Below, in pieces: positions 1 to 8,826 of a stretch of 64,000 nt of DNA. This DNA comes from Sporolactobacillus shoreae. Lineage in GTDB: Bacteria > Bacillota > Bacilli > Bacillales > Sporolactobacillaceae. Numbering within the stretch: position 1 is the stretch's first letter; every line of letters starts with the position of its first letter. The DNA lies in NCBI RefSeq assembly GCF_004684935.1, contig NZ_SRJD01000001.1:124001-188000 (forward strand). Reading direction: 5' to 3'. The notes under the pieces are model-generated. The model saw only the letters and a list, made by a program, of their open reading frames with translations, was not told where the DNA came from and did not search any database. The position numbers and the translations under genes are program-made.

Positions 1-729
1 AATCAGACATCAAATGATTTTTTGGTTTATAACGCTGACAGTGAGCGTGTGATTCATTTTGTCGCGGAAAAAACGAAGGCTGAAGCAGTCCCTTTTTCAA
101 CAACAAAGAGAGTCGAGAAGGGTGCGTACCTTACTGATGGCGTCATTTACTTCAGACAAGAAAAGATCATGAACGCTGACGAAATGGGCCTCCCGGGCGA
201 GCACAATCTTCAGAATGCACTTGCGGCCGTCGCGGCGGCTCGCGTGTGCGACGTTTCGGCTGAATATATTGCGCATGTACTAAGAACATTTACCGGCGTG
301 CGGCATCGGCTCCAATATGTTGATATTATTCAAGGGCGCACGGTCTACAACGATTCAAAAGCAACGAATATTCTGGCAACGTCCAAAGCTCTGGCAGCCT
401 TTCCTGGCAAAGAAATTGTTCTTCTTGCCGGCGGGCTGGACCGCGGCAATACATTTGATGCACTCGTACCGGATTTGAAAAAAGCAAGGATCAAAGCCGT
501 ACTGCTTTTCGGCCAGACAACAGCGAAGTTAAAAGATGCCTGTGAAAAGGCCGGGATCCCGACGATCAGGCCTGTAGAAAATGTTGAGGCAGCAGTCCCT
601 GAGGCCTTCTCATTATCTAAACCGGGTGACGTGATTCTTCTTTCTCCGGCATGCGCGAGTTGGGATCAATATAAATCTTTTGAGCAACGTGGAGACATTT
701 TTATCGACGAAGTGAATAAGTTTAGATAA
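1..729 (+). CDS. murD: UDP-N-acetylmuramoylalanine--D-glutamate ligase, 3' part
   Basis: The frame is open from base 1, so the gene begins outside the window and about 242 C-terminal residues are visible. MurD adds D-glutamate to UDP-MurNAc-L-Ala in the cytoplasm. Visible Mur-ligase signatures are HNLQNALAAVAAA (central domain), YNDSKATN and LLAGGLDRG (C-terminal domain), and the near-invariant ending LSPACASWDQYKSFEQRG. The N-terminal UDP-binding domain and the GTNGKTT loop lie upstream. The spoVE-divIB-ftsA-ftsZ genes follow, the normal dcw order of Bacillales. A TTG at base 22 is an internal codon, not the start. Confidence 0.95.
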   Translation, partial: NQTSNDFLVYNADSERVIHFVAEKTKAEAVPFSTTKRVEKGAYLTDGVIYFRQEKIMNADEMGLPGEHNLQNALAAVAAARVCDVSAEYIAHVLRTFTGVRHRLQYVDIIQGRTVYNDSKATNILATSKALAAFPGKEIVLLAGGLDRGNTFDALVPDLKKARIKAVLLFGQTTAKLKDACEKAGIPTIRPVENVEAAVPEAFSLSKPGDVILLSPACASWDQYKSFEQRGDIFIDEVNKFR

Positions 730-792
730 GGACAGGCATGCCGGTAAATTAAAACCGGCGAATGGCTGCTTTGTCTGAACGGAGTGTTGTCC

Positions 793-1896
793 ATGTCGGT
801 ACGGCGACGGCAATCGCCGGATCTTCTGCTGCTTTTTACCGCACTGGCGCTTCTGGCGGTAGGACTGGTTATGGTTTATAGTGCGAGTGAGGTTTCTGCC
901 GCTCACAAGTTCAGCGGTGATTCATTCTATTTTCTGAAAAGGCAATTGCTTTTTGCAGCCGTCGGACTTGGAATGATGTTTACCGTCATGAAGATTGATT
1001 ATAGAGCTTGGAAACCTTGGATAAAGATGGGACTCGCATTGTGCTTCTTTTTGCTGATTCTGGTTCTTATTCCCGGAGTTGGCCTTGCCAGAGGCGGAGC
1101 AAGAAGCTGGCTCGGGATTGGCGCTTTTTCAATCCAGCCATCTGAATTTATGAAGGTGGCCTTAATCTTTTTTCTGGCAAAATATCTGGCAGAGAATCAG
1201 CAGAAATTGCCTTCATTCTGGAAGGGGCTGATTCCCTCTTTAATGCCGGTTCTGCTTGCCTTTGGCCTGATCATGCTCCAGCCTGATCTGGGGACGGGTA
1301 CCGTGCTGGTGCTGACCTGCCTGACCATGGTTTTTGCCGCTGGAGCACGGATCAAACATTTTGTCATCATGGGCGCGATCGGACTTGCCGGAGCTTCTGG
1401 CCTGATTCTCTCTGCTCCATATCGGATTGAACGGTTAGTCTCATTTCTCGATCCTTGGAAGGATGAGATGGGGAGCGGTTTCCAGATTATCCAGTCACTG
1501 CTGGCTATAGGACCTGGCGGGCTCATGGGTTTTGGTTTAGGGCAGAGCCGCCAGAAATATCAGTATCTTCCGGAGGCACAGAACGATTTCATCTTTTCAA
1601 TCATCTCCGAAGAGTTGGGGCTGATCGGGGCGGCATTTGTCCTTTTGCTCTTTTGTCTACTTTTGTGGAGAGGCATGCTTGCCGCAATTAGAGCGCCTGA
1701 TCTCTTCGGAACACTTCTGGCACTGGGCATTACCGGAATGATCGCGATTCAGGTCATGATTAATATCGCGGTCGTGACAGGTCTGATTCCGGTGACCGGG
1801 ATTACACTTCCCTTTCTTAGTTACGGCGGATCTTCTCTGACTCTGATGCTCGTTTCCATTGGCATTTTGTTAAACATTAGCAGTCAGGCAAGATAA
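793..1896 (+). CDS. spoVE: SEDS-family peptidoglycan glycosyltransferase (SpoVE/FtsW type)
   Basis: A 367-residue polytopic membrane protein with about ten hydrophobic segments. SEDS signatures are visible: the region around RGGARSWLGIGAFSIQPSE, then LQPDLGT, and near the C-terminus TGLIPVTGITLPFLSYGG. SEDS proteins polymerise lipid II with a partner class B PBP; SpoVE does this for the spore cortex and FtsW for the septum. It is named spoVE because it sits directly after murD, as in B. subtilis, and has the same length; FtsW cannot be excluded. The ATG at 793 is preferred to GTG 784 because GGAG at 781-784 lies 8 nt before it. The murG and murB genes usually found next are absent. Confidence 0.8.
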   Translation: MSVRRRQSPDLLLLFTALALLAVGLVMVYSASEVSAAHKFSGDSFYFLKRQLLFAAVGLGMMFTVMKIDYRAWKPWIKMGLALCFFLLILVLIPGVGLARGGARSWLGIGAFSIQPSEFMKVALIFFLAKYLAENQQKLPSFWKGLIPSLMPVLLAFGLIMLQPDLGTGTVLVLTCLTMVFAAGARIKHFVIMGAIGLAGASGLILSAPYRIERLVSFLDPWKDEMGSGFQIIQSLLAIGPGGLMGFGLGQSRQKYQYLPEAQNDFIFSIISEELGLIGAAFVLLLFCLLLWRGMLAAIRAPDLFGTLLALGITGMIAIQVMINIAVVTGLIPVTGITLPFLSYGGSSLTLMLVSIGILLNISSQAR

Positions 1897-1901
1897 ACTG
1901 A

Positions 1902-1947
1902 AAACAGACTTCGCCCTGTTTTGATTTCAGAACAGGGTTTGCTGTTT
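1902..1947 (+). terminator. Stem-loop between spoVE and divIB
   Basis: Nested inverted repeats: AAACAG 1902-1907 with CTGTTT 1942-1947, and CCCTGTT 1914-1920 with AACAGGG 1931-1937. No clean U-run follows, so this is either a weak terminator or an RNA stability element. It sits where murG and murB would be in B. subtilis. Confidence 0.4.
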
Positions 1948-2031
1948 ATGGGAAAACAAAATACAATAGAAATTGACCGGAAAGCCAACGCGCGGTCTGC
2001 TGCACTGCCGAAATTGTACGGAGGGAAGATA

Positions 2032-2799
2032 ATGGACAGAAATAAAGTCATTCCGCTTGAAGACCGGCTACCACAGCTTAAAAAAGAGCGAAAACAGAAA
2101 GCTAACCGGCGCTTCGCACTCTACGCGACCATTTTTTTTCTGCTGATTCTGGCAGTTGTTTACTTTCAATCCCCTCTCAGCCGGGTGAGCCGGATTTCTG
2201 TTTCCGGTCAGCAAATTGTCAGCCGCTCGGAAGTGCTGCGAGCGAGCGGTATTTCTAACAAAACACATATCTGGGACGTCGGTTCTGGAAATGTTGAAAA
2301 GCAAATTGAGAAACTCCCTTCGATCCAGCACGCGTCTGTTCGTAAGGCTTTTCCCAATAGTGTGAGTATTCACATCCAGGAGTATGGGAGAAAGGCTTAT
2401 CTGCTAAAAAACGGGACTTATTTTCCTATTCTGCAAAACGGTACATTGCTTGGCCCGCTGCAAAAAGGATTCATGCCAACGGATGCACCGATACTGGTCA
2501 ATTTTACAAACCCGTCCGCGTTGAAGGAAGTTTCAGAAGGCCTTGCTGCGATCCCGGCATCACTTGTTCATGGTATTTCTGATATTCATTACATAAATGG
2601 CGGAACAGATCCTGACAATCTGATTCTCTACATGAATGATGGAAACCGAGTTGTAGCAAATTCAAAGACATTCGGTGATAATATTAAACTTTATCCGGAA
2701 ATTCTTGCCAACCTGCCGAATGGCGAACATGGAACGGTTCATTTGAGCGTCGGCAGTTACTTTGTCCCTGATCAGAGTCCTAAAAGCAATAATCACTGA
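2032..2799 (+). CDS. divIB: Cell-division protein DivIB (FtsQ family)
   Basis: A 255-residue bitopic membrane protein: a short basic cytoplasmic tail (ERKQKANRR), one transmembrane helix at about residues 26-46, then an extracellular POTRA domain (starting near SRVSRISVSGQQIVSRSEVL) and the FtsQ/DivIB domain. It scaffolds the divisome together with DivIC and FtsL. The ATG at 2032 follows a strong SD (GGAGGG, 2020-2025). The frame is open back to 1921, but a start there would add about 37 uncharacteristic residues. It is followed by a long AT-rich gap and then ftsA. Confidence 0.92.
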   Translation: MDRNKVIPLEDRLPQLKKERKQKANRRFALYATIFFLLILAVVYFQSPLSRVSRISVSGQQIVSRSEVLRASGISNKTHIWDVGSGNVEKQIEKLPSIQHASVRKAFPNSVSIHIQEYGRKAYLLKNGTYFPILQNGTLLGPLQKGFMPTDAPILVNFTNPSALKEVSEGLAAIPASLVHGISDIHYINGGTDPDNLILYMNDGNRVVANSKTFGDNIKLYPEILANLPNGEHGTVHLSVGSYFVPDQSPKSNNH

Positions 2800-2809
2800 G
2801 CGTGCTTTT
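2782..2809 (+). terminator. Possible terminator overlapping the divIB stop
   Basis: AAAAGCA (2782-2788) pairs perfectly with TGCTTTT (2803-2809) across a 14-nt loop that includes the stop codon. The stem is short and the T-run is only four bases. Confidence 0.35.
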
Positions 2810-3226
2810 GAAAGGTGCGTCTGAGTGTAAACTTGCTGTAGAAGAATTTTATGTTACCGCGTCATTTGCATCTTTTCTAGTCTATCATCTTGGTGTAGAC
2901 TATAAATTAGTTGCAGTTTCATAAATTTTGAATCAATTAATTGAATAAAAGAGACTGATTATCTATTTATTTTTTTTCTGCGTTGCCGATATTAACATGT
3001 AAGGTTATATTTGTTTGTTTCATTGCTCTGTCAATAAAGGGATATGTTCCGTTTTGTAGAATACATAACAATGTACTGTATTCCTCTGATCAGGAACAGA
3101 AAGTGCTGGGTTGAAATAAAAAAATCTTTCAATTGCACATTTGTCGCGTAGGTCAAAATAGCCCGAATCAAACATCCCTGAGTTAAGATATTGTTACTTT
3201 TTTCAGACTAAAGGGGGTGCCGCGGA
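2810..3226. other. AT-rich divIB-ftsA intergenic region
   Basis: About 417 nt without a credible ORF. It contains a 7-bp inverted repeat (TAGTCTA 2878-2884 with TAGACTA 2896-2902). It most likely carries the ftsAZ promoters and control sites, since ftsA starts right after it. No convincing SigA promoter with both boxes was found. Confidence 0.6.
3092..3117 (+). promoter_or_regulatory. Candidate SigH-type promoter for ftsAZ
   Basis: AGGAACA (3092-3098), then 14 nt, then GAAAT (3113-3117). This resembles the SigH pattern AGGAWWW - spacer - GAAT. B. subtilis ftsAZ has a SigH promoter in the equivalent place. The match is partial, with GAAAT in place of GAAT. Confidence 0.3.
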
Positions 3227-4501
3227 ATGAATAGTGAAAATGTTTTTGTCAGTCTTGATATCGGAACATCAAGCATTAAAACTTTGATTGGTGAAATGGC
3301 GGGAGGATCGCTAAATGTGATCGGCGTCGGCGAATCTGAATCCTTTGGCATTAAAAAGGGTTCCATCGTCGATATTGATGCGACGGTTCGCTCCATAAGG
3401 CAAGCCGTTGAACAGGCCGAAAGAATGGTTGGTCTGACAATTAAGAGTGTCATTGTCGGTATTTCAGGCAATCATATTCAGCTTAGGCCGTGCCATGGCG
3501 TGGTCGCCGTAGCGAGCGAAAGTCACGAAATCGGGGACACGGATATCGGCCGGGTCATTGATGCCGCCCAAGTCATGTCGATTCCCCCTGAGCGGGAAAT
3601 CATTGATGTGATTCCTGAGCAGTTTATCGTCGATGGAGTGGATGAAATCCATGATCCGCGTGGGATGATCGGTGTAAGACTGGAGATGGAGGGAACTCTG
3701 ATCACCGGATCGAAAACGGTTCTTCATAACCTGCTTCGGTGTGTTGAACGAGCGGGTCTCGAAGTTTCGGACGTCTGCCTGCAGACACTGGCTCTCGGAT
3801 CTGTCGCGCTCACTGAAGATGAAAAAAATCTGGGTGTCGCGCTTGTTGATATCGGGGGCGGCGCGACAAGCGTGGCAGTCTTTGATCAAGGGGCACTTCT
3901 CTCCACATTTGAATTGCCTATTGGCGGAAATCATGTGACAAAAGATATTTCAATTATTCAACGTGTTCCTATGGATGAGGCTGAACAATTGAAGATTAAG
4001 CATGGGGCTGCGGTCGTTAAAGCCGCATCCCCTGAAGATACCTTTACAGCTTCTCAGATTGGCAGCGCCAAAAAACAGACGCTTAATCAGGAAACTCTTG
4101 CGGAGATCATTGAGGCGCGCATTGGGGAACTGTTTGATATTGTCCGTGAAGAACTGCAGCGCATTGGTGTTTACGATCTGCCGGGCGGTTTCGTTCTGAC
4201 CGGCGGCGTAACTGCCATGCCAGGTGTACTTGATCTCGCTGTTCAGAAGCTCGATGCCAACGTGCGGATCGCAGTTCCCGACTATATTGGTGTGCGTGAA
4301 CCCAAATTCACCGCGTGTATCGGACTGATACAATTTGCCTATCACAATGTGAAGATTCAGGGTAAGGAGGTTGCAGCGGCAATCTCTTCTGATCGGTTTG
4401 AACCTCAGCCGAAGCAGCACAAGGTGAAAAAAACAGGCGGCAAGGAACATGAGAGCATGACTTCGAAAGTAAAAAGCTGGTTCAATATGTTCTTTGACTG
4501 A
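3227..4501 (+). CDS. ftsA: Cell-division actin homologue FtsA
   Basis: A 424-residue actin-fold ATPase that anchors FtsZ to the membrane. The N-terminus has the phosphate-1 loop (SLDIGTSSIKTLIGEM), followed by the 1C subdomain, a second nucleotide loop around LVDIGGGATSVAVF, and the adenosine motif VLTGGVTAMPG. The last residues (KSWFNMFFD) form the amphipathic membrane-targeting helix typical of FtsA. The ATG at 3227 follows AAGGGGGTG. It is upstream of ftsZ as usual, but separated from it by an unusually long structured spacer. Confidence 0.97.
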   Translation: MNSENVFVSLDIGTSSIKTLIGEMAGGSLNVIGVGESESFGIKKGSIVDIDATVRSIRQAVEQAERMVGLTIKSVIVGISGNHIQLRPCHGVVAVASESHEIGDTDIGRVIDAAQVMSIPPEREIIDVIPEQFIVDGVDEIHDPRGMIGVRLEMEGTLITGSKTVLHNLLRCVERAGLEVSDVCLQTLALGSVALTEDEKNLGVALVDIGGGATSVAVFDQGALLSTFELPIGGNHVTKDISIIQRVPMDEAEQLKIKHGAAVVKAASPEDTFTASQIGSAKKQTLNQETLAEIIEARIGELFDIVREELQRIGVYDLPGGFVLTGGVTAMPGVLDLAVQKLDANVRIAVPDYIGVREPKFTACIGLIQFAYHNVKIQGKEVAAAISSDRFEPQPKQHKVKKTGGKEHESMTSKVKSWFNMFFD

Positions 4502-4731
4502 CGTTAATCATTTGTTTTACACAATAAGAAAGAATAAAAGAGTTAAAGAAATAGTGTAAAGGGACGAACTGAGAACGCCATGTCCTATGGCTTGTTCGGT
4601 GTTAGGCCATCCTTGGCCGTCACAACTTAGGCTCAGCCGGCGCCAGAAGCTTGGCTTCACCAAGTTTTCTTAATAAGATACAGGCAAATTGCTGCGGCGA
4701 AAATTTGACCTCTGAATGGGAGGAAATGAGA
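4502..4731 (+). promoter_or_regulatory. Long structured ftsA-ftsZ spacer with three hairpins
   Basis: 230 nt separate the two genes. Three perfect or near-perfect stem-loops follow one another: GCCAT 4577-4581 with ATGGC 4587-4591; GGCCA 4605-4609 with TGGCC 4614-4618 around a TCCT loop; and AAGCTTGG 4647-4654 with CCAAGTTT 4660-4667, running into TTTTCTT. The last one looks like an attenuator. The ftsZ SD (GGGAGG, 4718-4723) lies clear of them. Confidence 0.55.
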
Positions 4732-5907
4732 ATGTACGATAGTGACGTGGAAACAGAGCACCTTGCAAAAATTAAAGTCATTGGTGTCGGCGGTGGCGGC
4801 AATAACGCCGTTAACAGAATGATTGAGAGTGGTATTCAGGGTGTTGAATTTGTTTGTGCCAACACGGACGCCCAGGCGTTGAAATTTTCTAAAGCCGCTA
4901 CGAAACTTCAGCTTGGAGAGAAACTCACCCGGGGACTCGGTGCCGGTGCCAACCCTGATGTTGGTAAAAAGGCGGCTGAGGAAAGCAGGGACCAGGTTGA
5001 AGAAATTCTGAAGGGTGCCGATATGGTATTTGTGACCGCCGGAATGGGTGGCGGAACAGGAACCGGAGCTGCGCCTGTCATTGCGGAGATTGCCAAAGAT
5101 GTCGGCGCTTTGACAGTCGGCGTGGTTACGCGTCCTTTTACTTTTGAAGGAAGAAAGCGTGCGAAACAGGCACAATTTGGAATAGCAAACCTGAAGGAAA
5201 AAGTTGATACATTGATTGTCATTCCAAATGACCGATTACTCGAAATCGTTGATAAAAATACCCCGATGCTGGATGCTTTCAGGGAAGCCGACAATGTATT
5301 GCGGCAAGGTGTTCAGGGTATTTCAGATCTGATCGCTGTACCTGGTCTGATCAACCTGGATTTTGCCGATGTAAAAACGATTATGACCGAAGGCGGTTCA
5401 GCTCTGATGGCTATTGGTATCGCTTCGGGTGAAAATCGCGCGGCTGAAGCTGCGAAAAAGGCGATTTCCAGTCCTCTTCTAGAAAAATCCATTGACGGCG
5501 CCAAGGGTGTCCTAATGAACATTACGGGCGGCAATAATCTGAGCCTTTATGAAGTAAATGAAGCTGCTGACATTGTCGCAACCGCAGCTGATGAAGATGT
5601 CAATATGATTTTCGGTTCCGTGATCCGCGAAGAAATGGAAGATGAGATCGTTGTTACTGTCATTGCGACAGGTTTTCTTTCGGAAGAAAAAGAGCCGCAG
5701 AAGGCTCCGGAATCCGACAGTTTGATCAGACGAAGGCCTGTACCGGAAGAGAACGAGGTTTTGAAAAAGAAGCCCCAGAATTTTCGGCGTGAGGACGGGC
5801 TGAAGCATCCGGATCAGACTGCACGTCGGCCCCATGGGATTATCGAGGACGAGGACACACTGGACGTTCCGACATTTTTGCGCAACCGTCATCAAAGGAA
5901 TCAATAA
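4732..5907 (+). CDS. ftsZ: Cell-division tubulin homologue FtsZ
   Basis: A 391-residue GTPase that assembles the division ring. It shows the early loop [13 protein letters not shown] (from about residue 18), the tubulin signature GGGTGTG (residues 106-112), the T7-loop region around [11 protein letters not shown], a charged variable linker from about residue 315, and the conserved C-terminal peptide ending [12 protein letters not shown] that binds FtsA and SepF. The ATG at 4732 lies 8 nt from GGGAGG; the ATG at 4726 would be only 2 nt away. A strong terminator follows. Confidence 0.98.
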   Translation: MYDSDVETEHLAKIKVIGVGGGGNNAVNRMIESGIQGVEFVCANTDAQALKFSKAATKLQLGEKLTRGLGAGANPDVGKKAAEESRDQVEEILKGADMVFVTAGMGGGTGTGAAPVIAEIAKDVGALTVGVVTRPFTFEGRKRAKQAQFGIANLKEKVDTLIVIPNDRLLEIVDKNTPMLDAFREADNVLRQGVQGISDLIAVPGLINLDFADVKTIMTEGGSALMAIGIASGENRAAEAAKKAISSPLLEKSIDGAKGVLMNITGGNNLSLYEVNEAADIVATAADEDVNMIFGSVIREEMEDEIVVTVIATGFLSEEKEPQKAPESDSLIRRRPVPEENEVLKKKPQNFRREDGLKHPDQTARRPHGIIEDEDTLDVPTFLRNRHQRNQ

Positions 5908-5957
5908 TGTTTTCCTTTTTTTCGAAAGATCCACGTCATTAACGATCCGCTCAACTT

Positions 5958-6007
5958 AGAGGCAGGGACAGGGATGATATTCATCCGGAGTTCCTGCCTC
6001 TTTATTT
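5958..6007 (+). terminator. Rho-independent terminator after ftsZ
   Basis: AGAGGCAGG (5958-5966) pairs perfectly with CCTGCCTCT (5993-6001), with an inner GGATGA/TCATCC stem, followed by TTTATTTATTTT. Confidence 0.9.
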
Positions 6008-6080
6008 ATTTTCGACTTTCTAAGATCAGATCATGGTCCTTCTTAAACAAAAGGCAAGTTTAACAAAGCCAAACAAAAAG

Positions 6081-6145
6081 TGTCAAAATAACAGAAAAAA
6101 TCCGGTCACAGAGCGACAGACTTTCACAGATAAGGCCCGTATACT
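6081..6145 (+). promoter_or_regulatory. Candidate Spo0A-dependent spoIIG promoter
   Basis: A TATACT -10 box (6140-6145) lies 21 nt after GCGACA (6113-6118). This recalls the unusually long SigA spacing of the B. subtilis spoIIG promoter, which needs Spo0A~P. A TGTCAAA (6081-6087), one mismatch from the 0A box TGTCGAA, lies upstream. The -35 box and the second 0A half are weak. Confidence 0.4.
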
Positions 6146-6177
6146 AATCCTAAACACGCGAGGAAGAAGGTGGGATA

Positions 6178-7101
6178 GTGGTACTTTATCTTGACGCAGT
6201 CTGGCTGCTTAACTTACTGATCGATGCCTGTCTGCTGAAACTCACTGCTCTCATGCTTAAACGCAGGGTGTACAGGATGCGTCTCCTATTTGGTGCGTTG
6301 ATGGCATCTTCTGTCGTTCTGATCCTTTTCACACCTTTTGCCATTCTAGTAACACATCCGCTCGGTAAATTTCTCTTCTCCGTTTTGATTATTTTTATCA
6401 CTTTTGGCTATGGCAGACTGTCCGTCTTTCTTCAGAATCTCGCTGCTTTTTATTTTTCAGCTTTTGCCATTGGTGGAGGCCTCTTCGCACTCCATTATTT
6501 CTTTCAGAACGGTACAGTTTATGCAGACAGCCGATTTTTCAATACGATGAATTTCGGCGATCCGATCAGTTGGATTTTTGTTGTTCTGGGTTTTCCCGCG
6601 CTGTGGCTCTTTTCCAAAAAGAGAATGGAACAGACAGCGGTTCGCAAATGGGCGGACTCTACCGGAGCAGAAATAACGGTCATGATATTTAATCAGACCA
6701 TTCGTTCAAGAGCGCTGATTGACAGTGGCAATAAGCTTTATGATCCCCTGACCAGGCTTCCGGTCATGTTTCTCAGCAGGGAAGCCTGCGGAGATAAGGT
6801 TCCCGCAGCTTTGATTCAGATGGCAGAAATGAATGATCCGTTTCAGGTATCTCCGGATCTTCCGGGTGAATGGGAGAGCAGGATTACATGGGTGCCTTAT
6901 AGTTCTGTGGACGGAACAACGCGCTATATCATTGCGTTCAGGCCGGATCAGGTGCTGATCACCCACGAAGGCCGGACGGTCGAATGCAGAAGGACTCTTA
7001 TTGCTTTGACGGCACAGAAGTTGAGCGCGTCCGGAGATTTCAGCAGTATTCTTCATCCGGACATGCTGCTCAATGGAAAAACGATAGAACCAGCGTCCTG
7101 A
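6178..7101 (+). CDS. spoIIGA: Sporulation pro-SigE processing protease SpoIIGA
   Basis: 307 residues. The N-terminal half has five hydrophobic segments. The C-terminal half is a cytoplasmic aspartic protease domain with the catalytic motif ALIDSGN (about residues 180-186). SpoIIGA cleaves the pro-peptide of SigE in the mother cell after a SpoIIR signal. It starts with GTG at 6178 behind AAGGTGGG; the opening residues YLDAVWLLNLLID align with the family. sigE follows 33 nt later, as expected for the spoIIG operon. Confidence 0.95.
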   Translation: MVLYLDAVWLLNLLIDACLLKLTALMLKRRVYRMRLLFGALMASSVVLILFTPFAILVTHPLGKFLFSVLIIFITFGYGRLSVFLQNLAAFYFSAFAIGGGLFALHYFFQNGTVYADSRFFNTMNFGDPISWIFVVLGFPALWLFSKKRMEQTAVRKWADSTGAEITVMIFNQTIRSRALIDSGNKLYDPLTRLPVMFLSREACGDKVPAALIQMAEMNDPFQVSPDLPGEWESRITWVPYSSVDGTTRYIIAFRPDQVLITHEGRTVECRRTLIALTAQKLSASGDFSSILHPDMLLNGKTIEPAS

Positions 7102-7134
7102 TCAGAAAAATCGTATAAGAGGGAGGGAATCAGC

Positions 7135-7845
7135 ATGAAATTCTTTCTTGCTGAAGTTTGGCACAAGATTCTTGTTAAACTGCATATTCGTCCTGAAGAA
7201 ATCTATTATATCGGAGGGAGCGACGGCCTGCCGTCACCTTTGACCAAAGAAGAAGAAGCGGAGCTGATGAAAAAGCTTCCCTCAGGTGATGAGAAAGTAA
7301 GGGCTACTTTGATTGAACGCAACCTGCGGCTTGTGGTTTATATTGCCAGAAAGTTCGACAATACGCGGATTAACATTGAAGACCTGATCAGCATCGGAAC
7401 CATCGGCCTGATCAAGGCGGTCAATACGTTCAATCCCGAAAAAAAAATCAAATTGGCTACCTATGCTTCGAGATGCATTGAAAATGAGATTCTGATGTAT
7501 CTGAGACGAAATAACCGGACACGTTCAGAGGTCTCACTGGATGAACCATTGAATGTTGACTGGGATGGCAACGAATTGCTTCTCTCCGATGTTCTGGGCA
7601 CAGCAAACGATATAACAACATCGGATATGGAGCGAAAAGTAGATCACACGCTTCTCAAGAATGCTATGCTGATGCTCAGCGACAGGGAAAAGGAGATCAT
7701 GACGCTTCGCTTTGGCCTAGAAGGCGGGAAAGAGAAAACACAGAAAGATGTCGCCGATCAGCTTGGCATTTCCCAGTCCTATATTTCCCGACTTGAAAAA
7801 AGAATTATTAAAAGGCTTAAAAAGGAATTCAGCAAAATGGCTTAA
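7135..7845 (+). CDS. sigE: Sporulation sigma factor SigE, pro-protein
   Basis: A 236-residue sigma-70 family member and early mother-cell sigma factor. The N-terminal 25-30 residues form the amphipathic pro-sequence removed by SpoIIGA, ending near the conserved YYIGG. Region 2 is unmistakable ([14 protein letters not shown], then [15 protein letters not shown]), and region 4 ends in the helix-turn-helix [21 protein letters not shown]. The ATG at 7135 follows GAGGGAGGG. No internal defect is seen. Confidence 0.98.
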   Translation: MKFFLAEVWHKILVKLHIRPEEIYYIGGSDGLPSPLTKEEEAELMKKLPSGDEKVRATLIERNLRLVVYIARKFDNTRINIEDLISIGTIGLIKAVNTFNPEKKIKLATYASRCIENEILMYLRRNNRTRSEVSLDEPLNVDWDGNELLLSDVLGTANDITTSDMERKVDHTLLKNAMLMLSDREKEIMTLRFGLEGGKEKTQKDVADQLGISQSYISRLEKRIIKRLKKEFSKMA

Positions 7846-7878
7846 TGATCTGATCGGAGCGTCTGCAGAAAACTCGAT

Positions 7879-7907
7879 GCATAAAATGACTTCCTCAGGA
7901 GATACTT
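7879..7907 (+). promoter_or_regulatory. SigF-type promoter of sigG
   Basis: GCATA (7879-7883), 14 nt, then GGAGATACTT (7898-7907). This fits the forespore SigF consensus (GYATA, spacer of about 15, GGNRANAMTW) at every defined position. In B. subtilis sigG is switched on by SigF in the forespore. A TTCCGG/CCGGAA stem (7942-7962) lies in the leader. Confidence 0.8.
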
Positions 7908-8020
7908 GACCTTATGACAGGGAGAAAACGAAACTCCGGTATTCCGGGTTAAAAATCCGGAAGATTGCCGTTAAATTTTCGCCCTCATTCAAGCAGTCAG
8001 GCACTGGGAGGTTGTCCTTC

Positions 8021-8800
8021 ATGGCACGGCATAAAGTTGAAATCTGCGGGGTCGATACGTCTAAACTTCCTGTACTGACCAATGCAGAGATGCGTAAGTT
8101 ATTTGCAGAATTACAGTCGGGGAAAAAAGAAGCCAGAGAAATTTTGGTTAACGGGAATCTCCGGCTGGTGCTCAGCGTGATTCAGAGGTTCAATCATCGA
8201 AGCGAATCTGTAGACGATTTATTTCAGGTCGGCTGTATCGGATTAATGAAATCAATTGATAATTTTGATTTGAGCCAAAATGTCAGATTTTCCACTTATG
8301 CGGTCCCCATGATCATTGGGGAGATCAGACGATATTTAAGAGACAATAATCCAATTCGGGTATCGCGTTCACTGCGTGACATGGCCTATAAAGCATTGCA
8401 GGCAAAAGAGCGCTACGTAGCGAAACACTCCAAAGAGCCCACATCCGCTGAGCTCGCAAAAATCCTTGACCTTCCTGTGGAAGATGTTGTTTTTGCGATG
8501 GACGCGATTCAGGATCCTGTCTCGCTGTTTGAACCCATTTACAGTGATGGCGGAGACCCGATTTTTATCATGGATCAGATCAGTGATGAAAAGCACCGGG
8601 ACAAAGAGTGGGTTGATAATATCGCTCTGAAAGAAGCGATGAGTAAGCTGCATGATCGGGAAAAGAGAATTGTGGCCATGCGTTTTTTCTACGGCAAGAC
8701 GCAAATGGAAGTAGCTCAGGAAATCGGCATCTCACAGGCGCAGGTTTCCAGGCTTGAAAAGATGGCAATAAAAGAAATGAATCAGGATATTGGACCATAA
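8021..8800 (+). CDS. sigG: Late forespore sigma factor SigG
   Basis: A 259-residue sigma-70 family protein that drives late forespore transcription. Near-invariant stretches include EICGVDTSKLPVL at the start, VDDLFQVGCIGLMKSIDNFDL in region 2, and the region 4 helix-turn-helix TQMEVAQEIGISQAQVSRLEK. The ATG at 8021 is chosen over TTG 8012 because GGGAGG lies at 8006-8011 and the protein then begins like the B. subtilis one. It is transcribed from the SigF-type promoter just upstream and ends in a strong terminator. Confidence 0.97.
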   Translation: MARHKVEICGVDTSKLPVLTNAEMRKLFAELQSGKKEAREILVNGNLRLVLSVIQRFNHRSESVDDLFQVGCIGLMKSIDNFDLSQNVRFSTYAVPMIIGEIRRYLRDNNPIRVSRSLRDMAYKALQAKERYVAKHSKEPTSAELAKILDLPVEDVVFAMDAIQDPVSLFEPIYSDGGDPIFIMDQISDEKHRDKEWVDNIALKEAMSKLHDREKRIVAMRFFYGKTQMEVAQEIGISQAQVSRLEKMAIKEMNQDIGP

Positions 8801-8826
8801 AATGCTTGCTTCGGCAAGCATTTTTT
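8799..8826 (+). terminator. Rho-independent terminator after sigG
   Basis: AAAATGCTTGC (8799-8809), a TTCG tetraloop, and GCAAGCATTTT (8814-8824) continuing into T's. A perfect 11-bp stem that overlaps the end of the stop codon. Confidence 0.93.

Noticed and set aside
2810-3226. SigA promoter for ftsA
   Set aside because: No -35/-10 pair with at least four matches in each box at 16-18 nt was found.
4657-5175. Long antisense ORF opposite ftsZ (and similar ones opposite pyrB, rqcH, fmt, recG, smc)
   Set aside because: They mirror strong codon bias of the sense genes, lack SDs and domain signatures.
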